Source of the DNA: JAUWKC01 sp035529895
Lineage (GTDB): Bacteria > Planctomycetota > Phycisphaerae > Sedimentisphaerales > Anaerobacaceae
NCBI GenBank assembly: GCA_035529895.1
Contig: DATKVV010000084.1
Location: forward strand, 1-51,189
Direction of reading: 5' to 3'
DNA: 51,189 nt
A program made the translations under genes and the position numbers. The notes under the pieces were generated by a model. It was not told the origin of the DNA. It worked only from the letters and a program-made list of their open reading frames with translations, and searched no databases. The stretch's first letter is position 1; each line of letters starts with the position of its first letter. Shown piece by piece: positions 1 to 10,300 of the stretch.

Positions 1-2334
1 ATGCCCGAGAACGTACCAATCCAGCACGAGACCACGGATGCCAATCTTGTCCCCGTGGTGACCAAGTTTTATTACAATGGCGTTGAAGATGTGAACATCT
101 GGATCTGCTCTCCTTATGGCGGCGATGGGAGAATAGGCGGCGCGGCGTTCCTGAACGCCTTAATCCTCGAGGGCGGCGACCCCAATATGGCCACTTTCCC
201 GAGGCCGGGAAGCGGTGCGGTCAACATCCACCCGACGGGCATCATTGTATGGAGGCCGGGAATAAATGCGGACAAGCACGATGTGTACTTCAGCAGCGAT
301 TTCAACGACGTCAACAACGGCATTGCACTGGTAGGCGACAACCAGGACGCCAATGAATATGACCCGCCGGGCAATCTTACATTAGGCAAGACTTACTACT
401 GGCGGATTGACGAGGTCAACGGCGTCAAGGTGTGGCCGGGCATGGTCTGGAAATTCACCATTGACGACGGAAAGGCCAAAGACCCCAACATCGTCCTGCC
501 CGGTCTGGACCCGGGTCTGCCGCAGAGTAAGACTCTGGCCTGGAAGCCGGGAACGTTTGCGACTTCGCACGATTTGTATTTCGGGGCCGATTTCAATGAC
601 GTAAACGACGCCAACACGAGTTCGCCGGAATTCATAAGCAATTTTGTAATGACGCCCGGCAATGACGCCAATATCTATCAAATCCCGTACCTTCTTACCT
701 TAGGCGAGTCTTACTATTGGCGTGTGGATGAGCATAATTCTGTCTACGGAGACAGCAAAGGGAACATATGGAGCTTTCAGATACGGAACTATCTTATAGT
801 TGACGATTTCGAGTCCTACAACGAGATGGACAACCTGGTGACCGACACCTGGAAGGACGGCGTGCGCTTGCTGCCTCCGCCGTACTATTTTGAGTTTGTC
901 AACGGCGCATTAATCGGCCTGTCGTATTCGAAGGCAGAACCGGCTCAGCCGGCCAAGGACATGCAGGGCTTGGGGTATTCTTACATGAATGACGGCAGCT
1001 TGGGCACGCCTTATTACTCCGAGGCCGAGCGTGAATTCGAGCCGCCGGTGGACTGGACGCTCTACAATATCAAGGCGCTGGTGCTGTATTTCTACGGCGA
1101 CCCAAATGCGGACGCCAACGTTCCCTACAACCAGATGTATATGCGTTTGGGAGACAAGACGCAAAAGAAGGTTCACAGGGTCGACTACGGCTACTATGGC
1201 GGGCAGGACATGAACGACATTCTCGAACAGGAGTGGCACGAGTGGAACCTTGACCTGCAGGACTTCGCTGACGCCGGCGTGGACATAACCGACGTCAACA
1301 AGATCATTATCGGGTTTGGCGACAGGGACAGCCTTGTACCTGGCGGCACAGGCGAGATATTCTTCGACGATATCCGGCTGTATCTGAGCAGGTGCGTTCC
1401 GTCAATTCTAAAGCCCTTCGCCGACTTAAGCGGAAACTGCAAGGTTGATATGGCTGACGTTGTAAAGGTGCTGGATGACTGGCTGCTTCGTGACTTCACG
1501 GTTACGCCGGTCGTGCCTCCGACGGGTCCTGTGCTTCGGTACCAGTTCGAGGAGACCAGCGGCAGCACCGCCAATGATTCTTCCGGCAACGGCTATCACG
1601 CTCCCGCGGTAGATTCGGTTGGAAGTTCGGTCACGCCTTACTGGACAGCCGGCGGCAAAACCGGACGCTGCATCATGTGGGACAACGACCTCGAAAATGA
1701 TTATGTTCTGGTAGTGCCGAATGGGTCGTTCAACAACCACATCGTCAACCAGATTACGGTTTCGGCGTGGTTGAAATGGGACCAGAATCTGCTGGACTCC
1801 GGCTCCGGCGTGCTGATATCCGTCAGCAGCGGCACCGTCGAGGCCTTTAAAGTAATGGCCGACGCGGCTGAAGATAGCGATGAAATAAGCGTTAATTTCC
1901 GTGACCGGGTGCACGCGGCCGGCGGCAGCACGGAATTGTGGTCACCCCTGGAGTGGAACCACCTTGCGTGTGTCAAAAATGTCCCTCAAAAGAAGATGCA
2001 AGTATACATCAACGGCAAGATGGTTGGGGAAAACAGCACGGCTACCGGGCCTATTGATTTCTCGGCCCAGCCGGCGACGCTTATCCGCATGGGTGCAGCC
2101 ACCGAAAGATGGACCGATGCGTACACAGGATACGTGGATGACTTCCGGCTTTACAATTATGCAATGTCTCAGGAGCAGATAGCGTATCTTGTTACCGGCG
2201 GCGCCCCGCTGTATGTGCCGCTGGAATCGGATGGAGACCTCTGGGATGGCGAGCCGGCCAACTCCAAAGCCGTCAACTTCAAAGATTACACCGTAATTGT
2301 GAATGACTGGTTTGATGAGGTATCCTGGCCGTAA
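1..2334 (+). CDS. Secreted LamG-domain protein with dockerin-like motifs (5' end cut by window)
   Basis: This is the C-terminal part of a large exported protein. The reading frame is open from the first base, the first residues look like mid-protein and there is no signal peptide, so the true start lies upstream. Residues about 60-260 hold two repeats of a domain ending in (T/E)SYYWR(V/I)DE, common in planctomycete surface proteins. A jelly-roll-like domain follows and ends with FFDDIRLY at about 455. A dockerin-like segment with DLSGNCKVD and DDWLL sits near 480-500. Residues about 515-725 are a LamG/concanavalin-like domain (LRYQFEETSG, then GYVDDFRLYNYAMS). The protein ends with a second half-motif (NFKDYTVIVNDWF). 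Binding of carbohydrate or the cell surface is inferred from the domains. No catalytic residues were recognised. A strong terminator follows. Confidence 0.8.
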   Translation: MPENVPIQHETTDANLVPVVTKFYYNGVEDVNIWICSPYGGDGRIGGAAFLNALILEGGDPNMATFPRPGSGAVNIHPTGIIVWRPGINADKHDVYFSSDFNDVNNGIALVGDNQDANEYDPPGNLTLGKTYYWRIDEVNGVKVWPGMVWKFTIDDGKAKDPNIVLPGLDPGLPQSKTLAWKPGTFATSHDLYFGADFNDVNDANTSSPEFISNFVMTPGNDANIYQIPYLLTLGESYYWRVDEHNSVYGDSKGNIWSFQIRNYLIVDDFESYNEMDNLVTDTWKDGVRLLPPPYYFEFVNGALIGLSYSKAEPAQPAKDMQGLGYSYMNDGSLGTPYYSEAEREFEPPVDWTLYNIKALVLYFYGDPNADANVPYNQMYMRLGDKTQKKVHRVDYGYYGGQDMNDILEQEWHEWNLDLQDFADAGVDITDVNKIIIGFGDRDSLVPGGTGEIFFDDIRLYLSRCVPSILKPFADLSGNCKVDMADVVKVLDDWLLRDFTVTPVVPPTGPVLRYQFEETSGSTANDSSGNGYHAPAVDSVGSSVTPYWTAGGKTGRCIMWDNDLENDYVLVVPNGSFNNHIVNQITVSAWLKWDQNLLDSGSGVLISVSSGTVEAFKVMADAAEDSDEISVNFRDRVHAAGGSTELWSPLEWNHLACVKNVPQKKMQVYINGKMVGENSTATGPIDFSAQPATLIRMGAATERWTDAYTGYVDDFRLYNYAMSQEQIAYLVTGGAPLYVPLESDGDLWDGEPANSKAVNFKDYTVIVNDWFDEVSWP

Positions 2335-2391
2335 TCGGCGCTGATGCATAGTTGAGAGCGTAGTTGCAGCCATTGAGTTTGCAGCAATTTC

Positions 2392-2432
2392 GGGGCCTAT
2401 GCTGATTAAAAGCATAGGCCCCGGTTGTTTTT
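2392..2432 (+). terminator. Rho-independent terminator after the LamG protein
   Basis: A perfect 12-bp stem (GGGGCCTATGCT with AGCATAGGCCCC) closes a 7-nt loop and is followed by GGTTGTTTTT. It lies about 60 nt after the stop of the upstream gene and points the same way. Confidence 0.88.
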
Positions 2433-2806
2433 CGAGCAGGTGGTGGGCCTGCGCCGCGGGGCGTGAGAGGAAGGATTCTTTTGTTGGCTATTGTGTTTGA
2501 GCGGAGCGAGGATTCACCGGCGCCAATCTGGCTTTCGGACCATCAAGGGCGGAACCTGCTGCGGTGTAGGCCTTCGGGCACCCCGCTTTGCACAACTTCT
2601 GCTGCTGGGATACCAGCGGACGTTAAAGGGTTCGATTTTCAAAGGCAGTTTGTCTTTTTTGGATTTTGTAAGCATCGCCACCTCTATCCGGACGCGGGGG
2701 AAACAACGGCCCCGGTCGATAGGATTCTATCGGCCAATTCAGGAAGCGACTTTTGTAAGGCTGCTGATTCGCCGGCAGGCGGCGTTAGCAGTCGCAGGGT
2801 GATAAG
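2433..2806. other. Gene-free spacer with a small hairpin
   Basis: I see no convincing gene here. Open frames on the plus strand run on antisense into hisF and have no family signature. The one structure is a 9-bp inverted repeat, GGTCGATAG and CTATCGGCC with a GATT loop, at 2714-2735. It lies about 70 nt beyond the hisF stop and has no T-run on either strand, so a terminator role is doubtful. Confidence 0.4.
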
Positions 2807-3571
2807 TCAAAGGTTTACCGGTACATTGCGCTGGGCCAGGTATTGCTTCATCCGCCTTATGGAATATTTGCCGAAATGGGCGATAGAGGCGACGAGTACG
2901 GCATCGGCGTGGCCGTCAACGATAGCCTGGTATAAGTGTTCGAGGGTTCCGGCGCCGCCGGAGGCAATGACGGGCAGATTTACGGCGTCGGCTATGGCCC
3001 TGGTCATTGGGATATCGTAACCGGCCAGTGTGCCGTCGGCATCCATGCTTGTCGGCAGGATTGCACCTGCGCCGAGGTCTGCGGCCTTTTTTGCCCACTC
3101 GACGGCGTCAATTCCGGTGCCTTTCGTTCCGCCGGCGACCATGACTTCAAATCCGGAGGGCAATTGCGAATTGGTGCGGGTATCTATGGCGACGGTGATT
3201 TTTTCGGCGCCGAAATTATCGGCCGCTTCTTTGACGAGGTCGGGGTTGCGGACGGCGGCGGTATTGATGGATACCTTGGATACGCCCAAATCGAGCAGCT
3301 CCTGGATACGCTGGCAACTGTTGATACCCCCGCCGACAGTCAGGGGGACGGTGCATTGCTCGACGGTTCTTTTGACGGCGTCGAGGAGGGTTTTTCTGTT
3401 CTCAAGGGTGGCCGTGATGTCGAGGAAGACAAGTTCGTCGGCGCCGGCTTTGCTGTAGGCCGCGGCGTTTTCGGCGGGGTCGCCCACGTCTTTTAGCTGA
3501 ACGAAGTTGATACCTTTTACAAGTCGGCCGTCTTTTACATCAAGGCACGGGATGATTCTTCTGTAATCCAT
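2807..3571 (-). CDS. hisF: Imidazole glycerol phosphate synthase, cyclase subunit HisF
   Basis: HisF is the cyclase half of imidazole glycerol phosphate synthase. With ammonia from HisH it converts PRFAR to IGP and AICAR in histidine synthesis in the cytoplasm. The 254 residues match the usual family length. The N-terminus IIPCLDVKDGR carries catalytic Asp11, and AIDT carries the second catalytic aspartate at position 130. The phosphate-binding loops TVGGGI (about 78-83) and ASGGAG near the C-terminus are intact. The start has GGAGAAAG upstream at a reasonable distance. No other his gene is in the window, so the pathway is scattered or its neighbours lie elsewhere. I am confident of the assignment. 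Confidence 0.97.
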   Translation of the reverse strand: MDYRRIIPCLDVKDGRLVKGINFVQLKDVGDPAENAAAYSKAGADELVFLDITATLENRKTLLDAVKRTVEQCTVPLTVGGGINSCQRIQELLDLGVSKVSINTAAVRNPDLVKEAADNFGAEKITVAIDTRTNSQLPSGFEVMVAGGTKGTGIDAVEWAKKAADLGAGAILPTSMDADGTLAGYDIPMTRAIADAVNLPVIASGGAGTLEHLYQAIVDGHADAVLVASIAHFGKYSIRRMKQYLAQRNVPVNL

Positions 3572-3668
3572 CTTGTTCTTTCTCCAAAATCAGTCACGGT
3601 GTTGGAAGCCAAGTCTACCTTTGGCAGGCGAGTATAACATATTGCCGGGATTCGTGCGAAAAAAAAAG

Positions 3669-3697
3669 TTGACTTAATGCAGCGGCGGGGTTAGTTT
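3669..3697 (+). promoter_or_regulatory. Possible sigma70-type promoter for the Cys-rich small protein
   Basis: TTGACT at 3669-3674 and TAGTTT at 3692-3697 are separated by 17 nt. The start codon of the 61-residue protein lies 52 nt downstream. The -10 match is only fair. Confidence 0.4.
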
Positions 3698-3749
3698 GAG
3701 AGGACATTTGTAAGGGGTAAATGAACGTCAAGTTTTGGGGGTCAGAATT

Positions 3750-3935
3750 ATGGCTAAAGCAGTTATGCCTCATTCGGGTCACGGAAAGCACTTGTGCTAT
3801 CTGAACAACCTGGGGTTTCAGCTCAGCAATCCTAAAGAGTACAAAGCGCTTGTGAAGAACGGCAAGTATCTTTGCAAGGTATGCGGGCGTGTGGGGGCCA
3901 GCGACAAGAGCCTCTGCAAGCCGGCGGCGCTGTGA
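3750..3935 (+). CDS. Small conserved-looking Cys-rich protein (61 aa)
   Basis: I cannot name this family. The protein is short and basic (MAKAVMPHSGHGKHLC at the start) with four cysteines: one at residue 16 and a CKVCGRVGASDKSLC cluster at 42-56. This resembles a small zinc ribbon in which a CxxC pair and two further cysteines bind the metal. The ATG at 3750 is preferred over a TTG five codons upstream because a GGGGG stretch lies about 8 nt before it. A promoter-like pair lies 50-80 nt upstream. A zinc-binding, perhaps nucleic-acid or ribosome-associated role is inference only. It stands alone between hisF and a degenerate region. Confidence 0.65.
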   Translation: MAKAVMPHSGHGKHLCYLNNLGFQLSNPKEYKALVKNGKYLCKVCGRVGASDKSLCKPAAL

Positions 3936-3984
3936 GGTGAAGTAATCCGCGTTTGTCGGCGTGGCGGCTGGGAAGCGGGGCTGA

Positions 3985-4445
3985 AAGAATCAGTGGTGCG
4001 ATGGATTCAATGACCTGTTCACTTCCATTTTGCCGCTAGGTCAGGAGATCCATTTGCTGTTCAACGCCTTCATGGTCATGCTGATCTCAAGATGGCTACG
4101 AGATACGTACGGGGTGTTTCTAAACAAACCGACCAACTACGCCAAAGAACCCCCAGTTAGGCGAGGCGGAGAAACGCCGGACGAGTAAGTTTCGTGCGCG
4201 CGCACTGATTTTCATACACTCGTAGGGCCGATCCGAAAGCCGCCAAAGGTAAAGTGTAGGCCCGTAGCCGCAATAAGACCGACTGCTTGCTTTACCAAAA
4301 TGCCTTCTCCTTTGCCCCAGAGCAAGCTTTTGACAAAGATTGCCTATGCAGGTACGTTGACTGGACGGACTTAGTACGTATACTCAAGCTAAAGGTTTTT
4401 GTTCCGGACGACATCGTTAGTCAAAACTCAAAATACGGAGACTAA
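3985..4445 (+). pseudogene. Possible gene remnants in two frames ahead of the rhamnosidase gene
   Basis: This stretch has no intact gene. Two stop-free segments look more protein-like than chance. Frame 1 (3985-4188) reads through a hydrophobic part (LLFNAFMVMLISRWL) into a polar tail ending GGETPDE. Another frame (about 4256-4445) reads a mixed segment containing AFSFAPEQAFDKDC and VFVPDDIV. Neither has a start codon with a ribosome site, and a frameshift or rearrangement lies between them. Base composition is less GC-rich than the neighbours. They may be debris of a transporter or other lost gene, or chance. I do not recognise a family. Confidence 0.2.
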
Positions 4446-4450
4446 TAAGG

Positions 4451-7231
4451 ATGACACATGTAGTTACCATGCTATGTGCGTACACATTGTTGTTTTGCAG
4501 CAGTTGCAGCCTTATGGGACATAGCGACATTACCGTGAAGGAGTTGCGATGTGAATATGCTGTGAACCCTCTGGGTGTTGATACGGAGAAGCCAAGATTC
4601 AGTTGGACTCTCGAATCGAGTCAGCGAGGGCAGAAGCAGACTGCTTATCACATCCTCGTCGCAAGCAGTGTAGAAAAGCTGCAAAGAAATAAAGCTGACA
4701 AGTGGGACAGTGGCAAGGTCGTTTCCGAACGGTCGGTCAATGTTGAGTACGGGGGCAGGGCACTAAAAAGCGGTGAAATGTGCTGGTGGAAGGTGCGATG
4801 TTGGGGTAAAGACGGTAAAGCCGGGCAATACAGTGATGCTGCAAGCTTCGAAATGGGTCTGGTGAGGGAAAGCGACTGGCAGGGTAAGTGGATCGGGGCT
4901 GAGAAAGGTATCTCATCTCCGCTATTGCGCAGGGATTTTGAGATTACGAAAAAGGTCAAACAAGCCCGAGTGTATGTTTCGGGGCTCGGCTGGAGCGAGC
5001 TGTATATCAACGGCAAGAAAGTGGGCGATCATGTGCTGGACCCCGCGACCAGCGAGTATCACAAGCACACCCTGTATGTCACGCACGACGTGACGGGTCT
5101 GTTGGGTCAGGGAGGCAACGCGGTCGGCGTTATGCTGGGCAACGGGTGGTACTGCGAGCCGGAGTACCCGGTGTACGGTGACTCACCGAGGATGCTTTTG
5201 CAAATGAACCTGGAATTTATCGACGGCACCAAGATGAGCATTGTCAGCGATGAGTCGTGGAAAACGATGCCAGGTCCAATTACGCATAATGATTTTTGGA
5301 TGGGGGAGGTGTATGACGCCCGGGCGGAAAAGCCGGGTTGGGCGAAGGCTGGTTATGACGATTCGAACTGGAGCCAGGCCTTGATCAAGAGTAGCCCTGG
5401 GGGCAAGATGGTGTCACAGGTGATGCCGGCAATCAAGGTGGTCAAGACAATGAAGCCTGTGCGGTTATCCAACCCCGAGCCCGGGATATACGTTTACGAT
5501 ATGGGACAATTGTTCGGCGGCTGGGTTCGGGTGAAAGTGAGGGGTGAGGCAGGGACAAAGCTGACTATCAAGTATTCGCCGCGGATGGTTGAAGACGGCG
5601 GTTGGGACGACAAGAGGCGGCTTACAAGTGTGGAGGGTACGGATTGCTATATATTGAGAGGCGACCCTGAAGGGGAGGTCTACGAGCCGCGTTTCACCTA
5701 CCATCCGGTACGGTATGTTCAATTGGAGGGTTATCCCGGCGAGCCGAGCCTGGAGAGCGTCGAAGGCAGGGTGGTCCGCTCAGCGGTGGATATGTCGGGT
5801 GACTTCGAATGCTCGAACCCGCTGTTAAACCAGATTCACCGGAATGTGGTGTGGACGCTCAGTAACGAACTGTTCGGTATCCCGCTGGACTGTCTTTACC
5901 GCGAGCATTGGGCATGGACCGACCCGGCGACGGTCACGGGAACGCTTTATCCGAGGAAATTCATGCCTGGGTTCTGGACGAAATGGCTGACCGACATTCA
6001 AGATGCCCAGTTCGATAACGGGGCGGTGCCAGTCATAGCTCCGAATTACCGAATCAAGGATCGTCCAAAACAGGAGAAGGTCCACGGCTCGTCTGCCGCC
6101 GAAAAGGAGAGGATTGACGCAGCATGGGGCGGCAACTACCCCATCCTTGTCTGGTATTTGCATCAGTATTACGGCGATGACCGCATACTGGCCGAGCACT
6201 ATCCGAGTTTGAAGAAATGGATTGCTTATCTCAGTTCCACGGCGCCCGAGCACATTGTAACCAAGGGTGCTTACGGCGACCACATGCTTCCGGGGCCGGA
6301 GCCGGGCAGAGAACAGTTTGTCTCCAGGGAGACACCGCGTCCTCTGGTATGGACGGCCTATTACTATCGCGGCGTGGCGGTCCTGGCGCGAATAGCGGAA
6401 CGGCTGGGCAAACAGGCTGATGCCAGGCGGTATTCCCTGCTGGCGGAGAATATCAGAGAAGCTTTCAACAAGGAATGGCTGGATAAGCGGAGCAGCCAGT
6501 ATGCGACGGGCTCGCAGACGGCGAACCTTCTGCCGCTGGCAATGGGTATTGTGCCGAGGGTGAACGAAGAAGCTGTGCTGAAGAACGTGATACGGGACAT
6601 TAACGAGAAACACGGCGGGCATCTTCACACGGGCAACAGCGGCACCACCTGCATGATCGATACTCTCACTCAACGGGGATACGGAGAAAGCATGTACAAG
6701 GTAGCCACGCAAACCACGTATCCCGGCTGGGGATATATGGTGGAGAAAGGAGCGACCACGATTTGGGAAGCGTGGGGATTGGGCAATGGCCAGGAAAGCA
6801 TGATTATGTGGGCTACGATCGACGAATTCTTCTACAATAACCTCGCCGGCATCAATGGGCCGGAATATTACGGACCTGATGATGTGAAACCGGGTTTTGA
6901 AGAAATTCACATCAAGCCCCACGTGCTCGGCGATCTGACTTATGCCAAAGCTTCGATCAGGACCATCCGAGGCTGGGTCACATCGGAATGGCTGAAGAAA
7001 GATAATGCTATCACCCTGAAAGTGACAATACCCGTAAACAGCGATGCTCAGGTTAGCGTTCCCAAAATTGGACTGAAAAATATTGTGGTTACCGAAAGCG
7101 GCAAAACCATTTACAAGAACGGCAGATTCATTGCGGCCGTTTCCGGTATTACAGGCGCCGCCGAAACCGACGACTATGTGACATTCGAGACCGGTTCCGG
7201 GTCTTATAGCTTCAGTTTACACGGAAGTTGA
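4451..7231 (+). CDS. Alpha-L-rhamnosidase, GH78 family, exported
   Basis: GH78 enzymes remove terminal alpha-L-rhamnose from plant and algal glycans or glycosides by inversion. The order is typical: an N-terminal Ig-like domain (ELRCEYAVNPLGVDTEKPRFSW), the Bac_rhamnosid N domain with YINGKKVGDHVLDP, the (alpha/alpha)6 barrel and a C-terminal beta domain. The barrel start has DCLYREHWAWTD at residues 480-491, matching the family's D-C-x-x-R-E block, and GATTIWEAWG around Glu773 matches the conserved IWE region. The acidic residue after W-T is shifted by one position from the usual W-T-G-D. The N-terminus is hydrophobic with LLFCSSC, which could be a lipobox, so an exported lipoprotein is likely. 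The 926 residues fit the family. It faces the LamG/TIM-barrel gene tail to tail. Confidence 0.9.
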   Translation: MTHVVTMLCAYTLLFCSSCSLMGHSDITVKELRCEYAVNPLGVDTEKPRFSWTLESSQRGQKQTAYHILVASSVEKLQRNKADKWDSGKVVSERSVNVEYGGRALKSGEMCWWKVRCWGKDGKAGQYSDAASFEMGLVRESDWQGKWIGAEKGISSPLLRRDFEITKKVKQARVYVSGLGWSELYINGKKVGDHVLDPATSEYHKHTLYVTHDVTGLLGQGGNAVGVMLGNGWYCEPEYPVYGDSPRMLLQMNLEFIDGTKMSIVSDESWKTMPGPITHNDFWMGEVYDARAEKPGWAKAGYDDSNWSQALIKSSPGGKMVSQVMPAIKVVKTMKPVRLSNPEPGIYVYDMGQLFGGWVRVKVRGEAGTKLTIKYSPRMVEDGGWDDKRRLTSVEGTDCYILRGDPEGEVYEPRFTYHPVRYVQLEGYPGEPSLESVEGRVVRSAVDMSGDFECSNPLLNQIHRNVVWTLSNELFGIPLDCLYREHWAWTDPATVTGTLYPRKFMPGFWTKWLTDIQDAQFDNGAVPVIAPNYRIKDRPKQEKVHGSSAAEKERIDAAWGGNYPILVWYLHQYYGDDRILAEHYPSLKKWIAYLSSTAPEHIVTKGAYGDHMLPGPEPGREQFVSRETPRPLVWTAYYYRGVAVLARIAERLGKQADARRYSLLAENIREAFNKEWLDKRSSQYATGSQTANLLPLAMGIVPRVNEEAVLKNVIRDINEKHGGHLHTGNSGTTCMIDTLTQRGYGESMYKVATQTTYPGWGYMVEKGATTIWEAWGLGNGQESMIMWATIDEFFYNNLAGINGPEYYGPDDVKPGFEEIHIKPHVLGDLTYAKASIRTIRGWVTSEWLKKDNAITLKVTIPVNSDAQVSVPKIGLKNIVVTESGKTIYKNGRFIAAVSGITGAAETDDYVTFETGSGSYSFSLHGS

Positions 7232-7353
7232 CCAAACGCTAAATAGCACGTAAAACTGCGAAAACCCTAAATCCGTAAGATTAGTAAAAGCAAAGACTTA
7301 AGAAATTTGCAAAGAATGTTGTCATTTTCAATGGCGTGTGATTCCGGCGGGTG

Positions 7354-10300
7354 CTATTTGAGTTGCCAGGCGAGGGGGCAGTAGCAGAGCCATTGGTCGG
7401 CGAAGAGTTTCAAATCGGTCCAGCCTACGTCGTTGAGGTGGTCGAGGTCTGCCCCGCCGCACCAGTCCGGCTCGCCGCAGCCGGTTTGGAGCCAGTGGTC
7501 GGCGAATCTTGCAAAGTGGCGGAAGTCGACGATGCACGGTATCGGGTCGAATGCACCGGAAAGGTCGAAGCCGATATAGCTCACATCGAAATCCGCCTCG
7601 CTGCCTGCGGCGCCGTCGCCGAATTGCAGGTAGGGACCGGCGACAGTGAGCAGGGGGTCGATGCTGAAGTCGGCAATTCGTACGGCAAGCAAATCGTGGT
7701 CACGATATATCTGGGCGATGCCGTCGTTGCGGACGGCAATGCGGTAAGTGTGCATTTGGGAGAAGTTGTCAAGGCCCGCTGCAATAATTTTGAAAGCTCC
7801 ACCTTCGTACCAGTGGATGGCGGTCGTGGTGACGGTGATAAAGTAGCGTTTGCCGGGCAGAGAGCCGTCACCGATGTACAATTCAAAATCAACGCCGCGG
7901 CTGGCCGATGTGGTGTTGAAGACTCGCATCGCGATTTCGGCGGTAAAGCCGAGGCTCTCATCGACCCCGCCGAAGCCATCATTGGCGTCATTTACCCAGC
8001 GAGCCCGCTGAGATGGGCCGGCGTCGACCCTCATGACGTTTGGTTCAGGATAGCTGGTCACGGCTTCGGGGGTCGTGCCTGTACCTGTCCAGCGCCAGTC
8101 AGAAGAGGGAGCGAGGATATCGCTTGCCGCCAAGACCACGGATAAATTGCTGTTACCGCGCAATTCCACGCCGGCGGGATTTTCGTTTTCGTTGAACAAT
8201 CTTATCAGCCATACACCCTCAGGGGCTAAGGTGAGATTGAACTGATTGGCGCTTACAGGGTAATTGGTGCCGTCTGTGCCAATTGCTGAAACCGTGCCGG
8301 ACGGGACGGTAACGGTGGCGCTTCTTGTCTGCCAATAGGCGTTGGCAATCAGCAGCCAGGTGCCGTAATTTCCCGTGACGGTCCGTGTCGCCACTTCATC
8401 CACGTTAATAGTACACTGGAAGGGGTGAAGCGGCTGAAGCAGGATGTGCTGGCGAGAACGGATTTCTTCGGCCATGCCTACGATAGCATTCCATTTATCA
8501 TTGAACGTCGCAGGGTCGTACATATCCCACATCTTGTTGAACGAATAGAACATGAGGCCCTTGGCGCCATTGGCAATGCAGCCATAGCAAATGGTTCGGA
8601 GTTTGCTGTCATGCAGGAACATATTGCCCCAAAAGGGGATAGGGTCGGGCATGTTGGCGCCGACATAAGCCATCTTGGGGAAGAGCTGACGAATCTGGAC
8701 CTCTCCACCGGTGTAGAATTGGTGCACGTAGATATCATAGCAATCGGCCTGTGTGGACATGCGGTCGAAATCATAATGCTGAGTGAGAGTCGGATGGAAC
8801 GGGTCGTGCCGGAGCAGGGCGGTCTGCATGGCCCTGAGTTCGTCGTGCCGCGAGTCCGGCAGCTCGTCGTTGATGTAATAAAACGCAACGGCCGGGTGGT
8901 CGCGGAATCTCGCGGTCAGCTCTGCAACGACCTCAAGAGGCTGCTGACCCGGATACCATTCGTCCGCGGGGAAGCCATCGCTATCTGAGTAGTAATACAA
9001 AGAGCCGGTATGGAAGGCGACAGGTATTGAGCGCTGCGAACATCGGTTGAGAAGGTCCTCGACGTAAGCGTAACCTCCCCTCGGAACGCAGTAATCCATC
9101 ATACAGAAGGGTGTACCCTCCAGGTAAGAGAGAAATCTGTCTCTCAAGAGCGGGTCAGGGGCGGTGCCTGTCCTGCTGTTGACGTAGACAATCATAGGCA
9201 GCCAGGGCTTTTTGTTTCGATAGACCATGCCCTTGTCATCGCCGGGTGTGCCTCTGGCGGCGTCGGCGGTTTCAATCACAGTGAACGGCATGACCCGGTG
9301 ATAATCAGCAGGTGTGGCGCCCGTTCGTGTGAGACGAAATTCGTACCTGCCCGGGCCGGGCGGGATTCCGCCGGGAACAAGTTTTTCCAACTGACCTGCA
9401 GTTACATCGAGAGGGGGCAGGTCCAGTACGGTTAGCGGGGTGAAAGAATCGTTAATGGGACCGCAAGTATTTGCATCCAGCCGGACGATTTCGCCGGTGA
9501 TAACTGCGTTGTCATCGACTCGAATATTTACGGCCGGGTAGGGCCTGCCGTCGACAACCACAGGGCGATGAGGGTCGGTGAGAAATTCGCCGGGGTCACG
9601 GAGCGAGCCTGCGATGTGGAGCTCGTCTATCCTGCCGAGAAAGAACTGGGCTCTTGAGGTATCGGCGCGCTGGTAGCCGCCGATGGTGAATCCCGCTGTG
9701 GAATCAACCGTAGAGATCGAAGTGCCGGGGGCGCTGTCAGCCAATATATCATTTATGTGCAGGCTCAATTTGTCACCGGTGGCCTCGGCATTCCAAGTCA
9801 TCTTGATGCGGGTCCACTCGTCCAGTTGTATACTGCTTGCGGTCAGATGTGTGTATTTCACGTCCCAGTCGCCGCCGCCCCACTTGCGAATGGCGTGGAG
9901 GGTCTGGGCGCTGTCGAGATACATATAGCAGTAAATCTCCTTTGAGAAAATCCTGCGGGTTTGGGTCGAGCCGGGGCCGGAGGCGGGGTAGATAAATGCT
10001 TCGACCGTGAATTCGCTCAGGGGGCCGAAGTCGAGGCCGGCAAGATTATTCACGCCGGCATCGGGGATTAGCAAAAGGTCACCCTGGTTGTTTAACCAGT
10101 TGTCATTAAAGAAACAGGCCGAGGCTGTACCCGAGGAAGGAGCGGCCGAAGCATAGGTGATAGTGGAATCTGGGTCGGCGCCCTGGACGTAGGTGGCGTT
10201 ATAGTTTCCAGTGGCGTCGATGAGAGAGGCTGGGAGGGGGGCGCCTATCACGCCGTCGAAACCAAAGTGCAAAAGGGTGTCCGGTGTTATGTCCGCCGAA

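Noticed and set aside
2463..3020. Plus-strand frame of 185 codons ahead of and across hisF
   Set aside because: Its second half is antisense to hisF, and the first half has no family signature or good ribosome site.
5825..6922. Minus-strand frame of 365 codons
   Set aside because: Antisense to the GH78 barrel, which carries the catalytic motifs.
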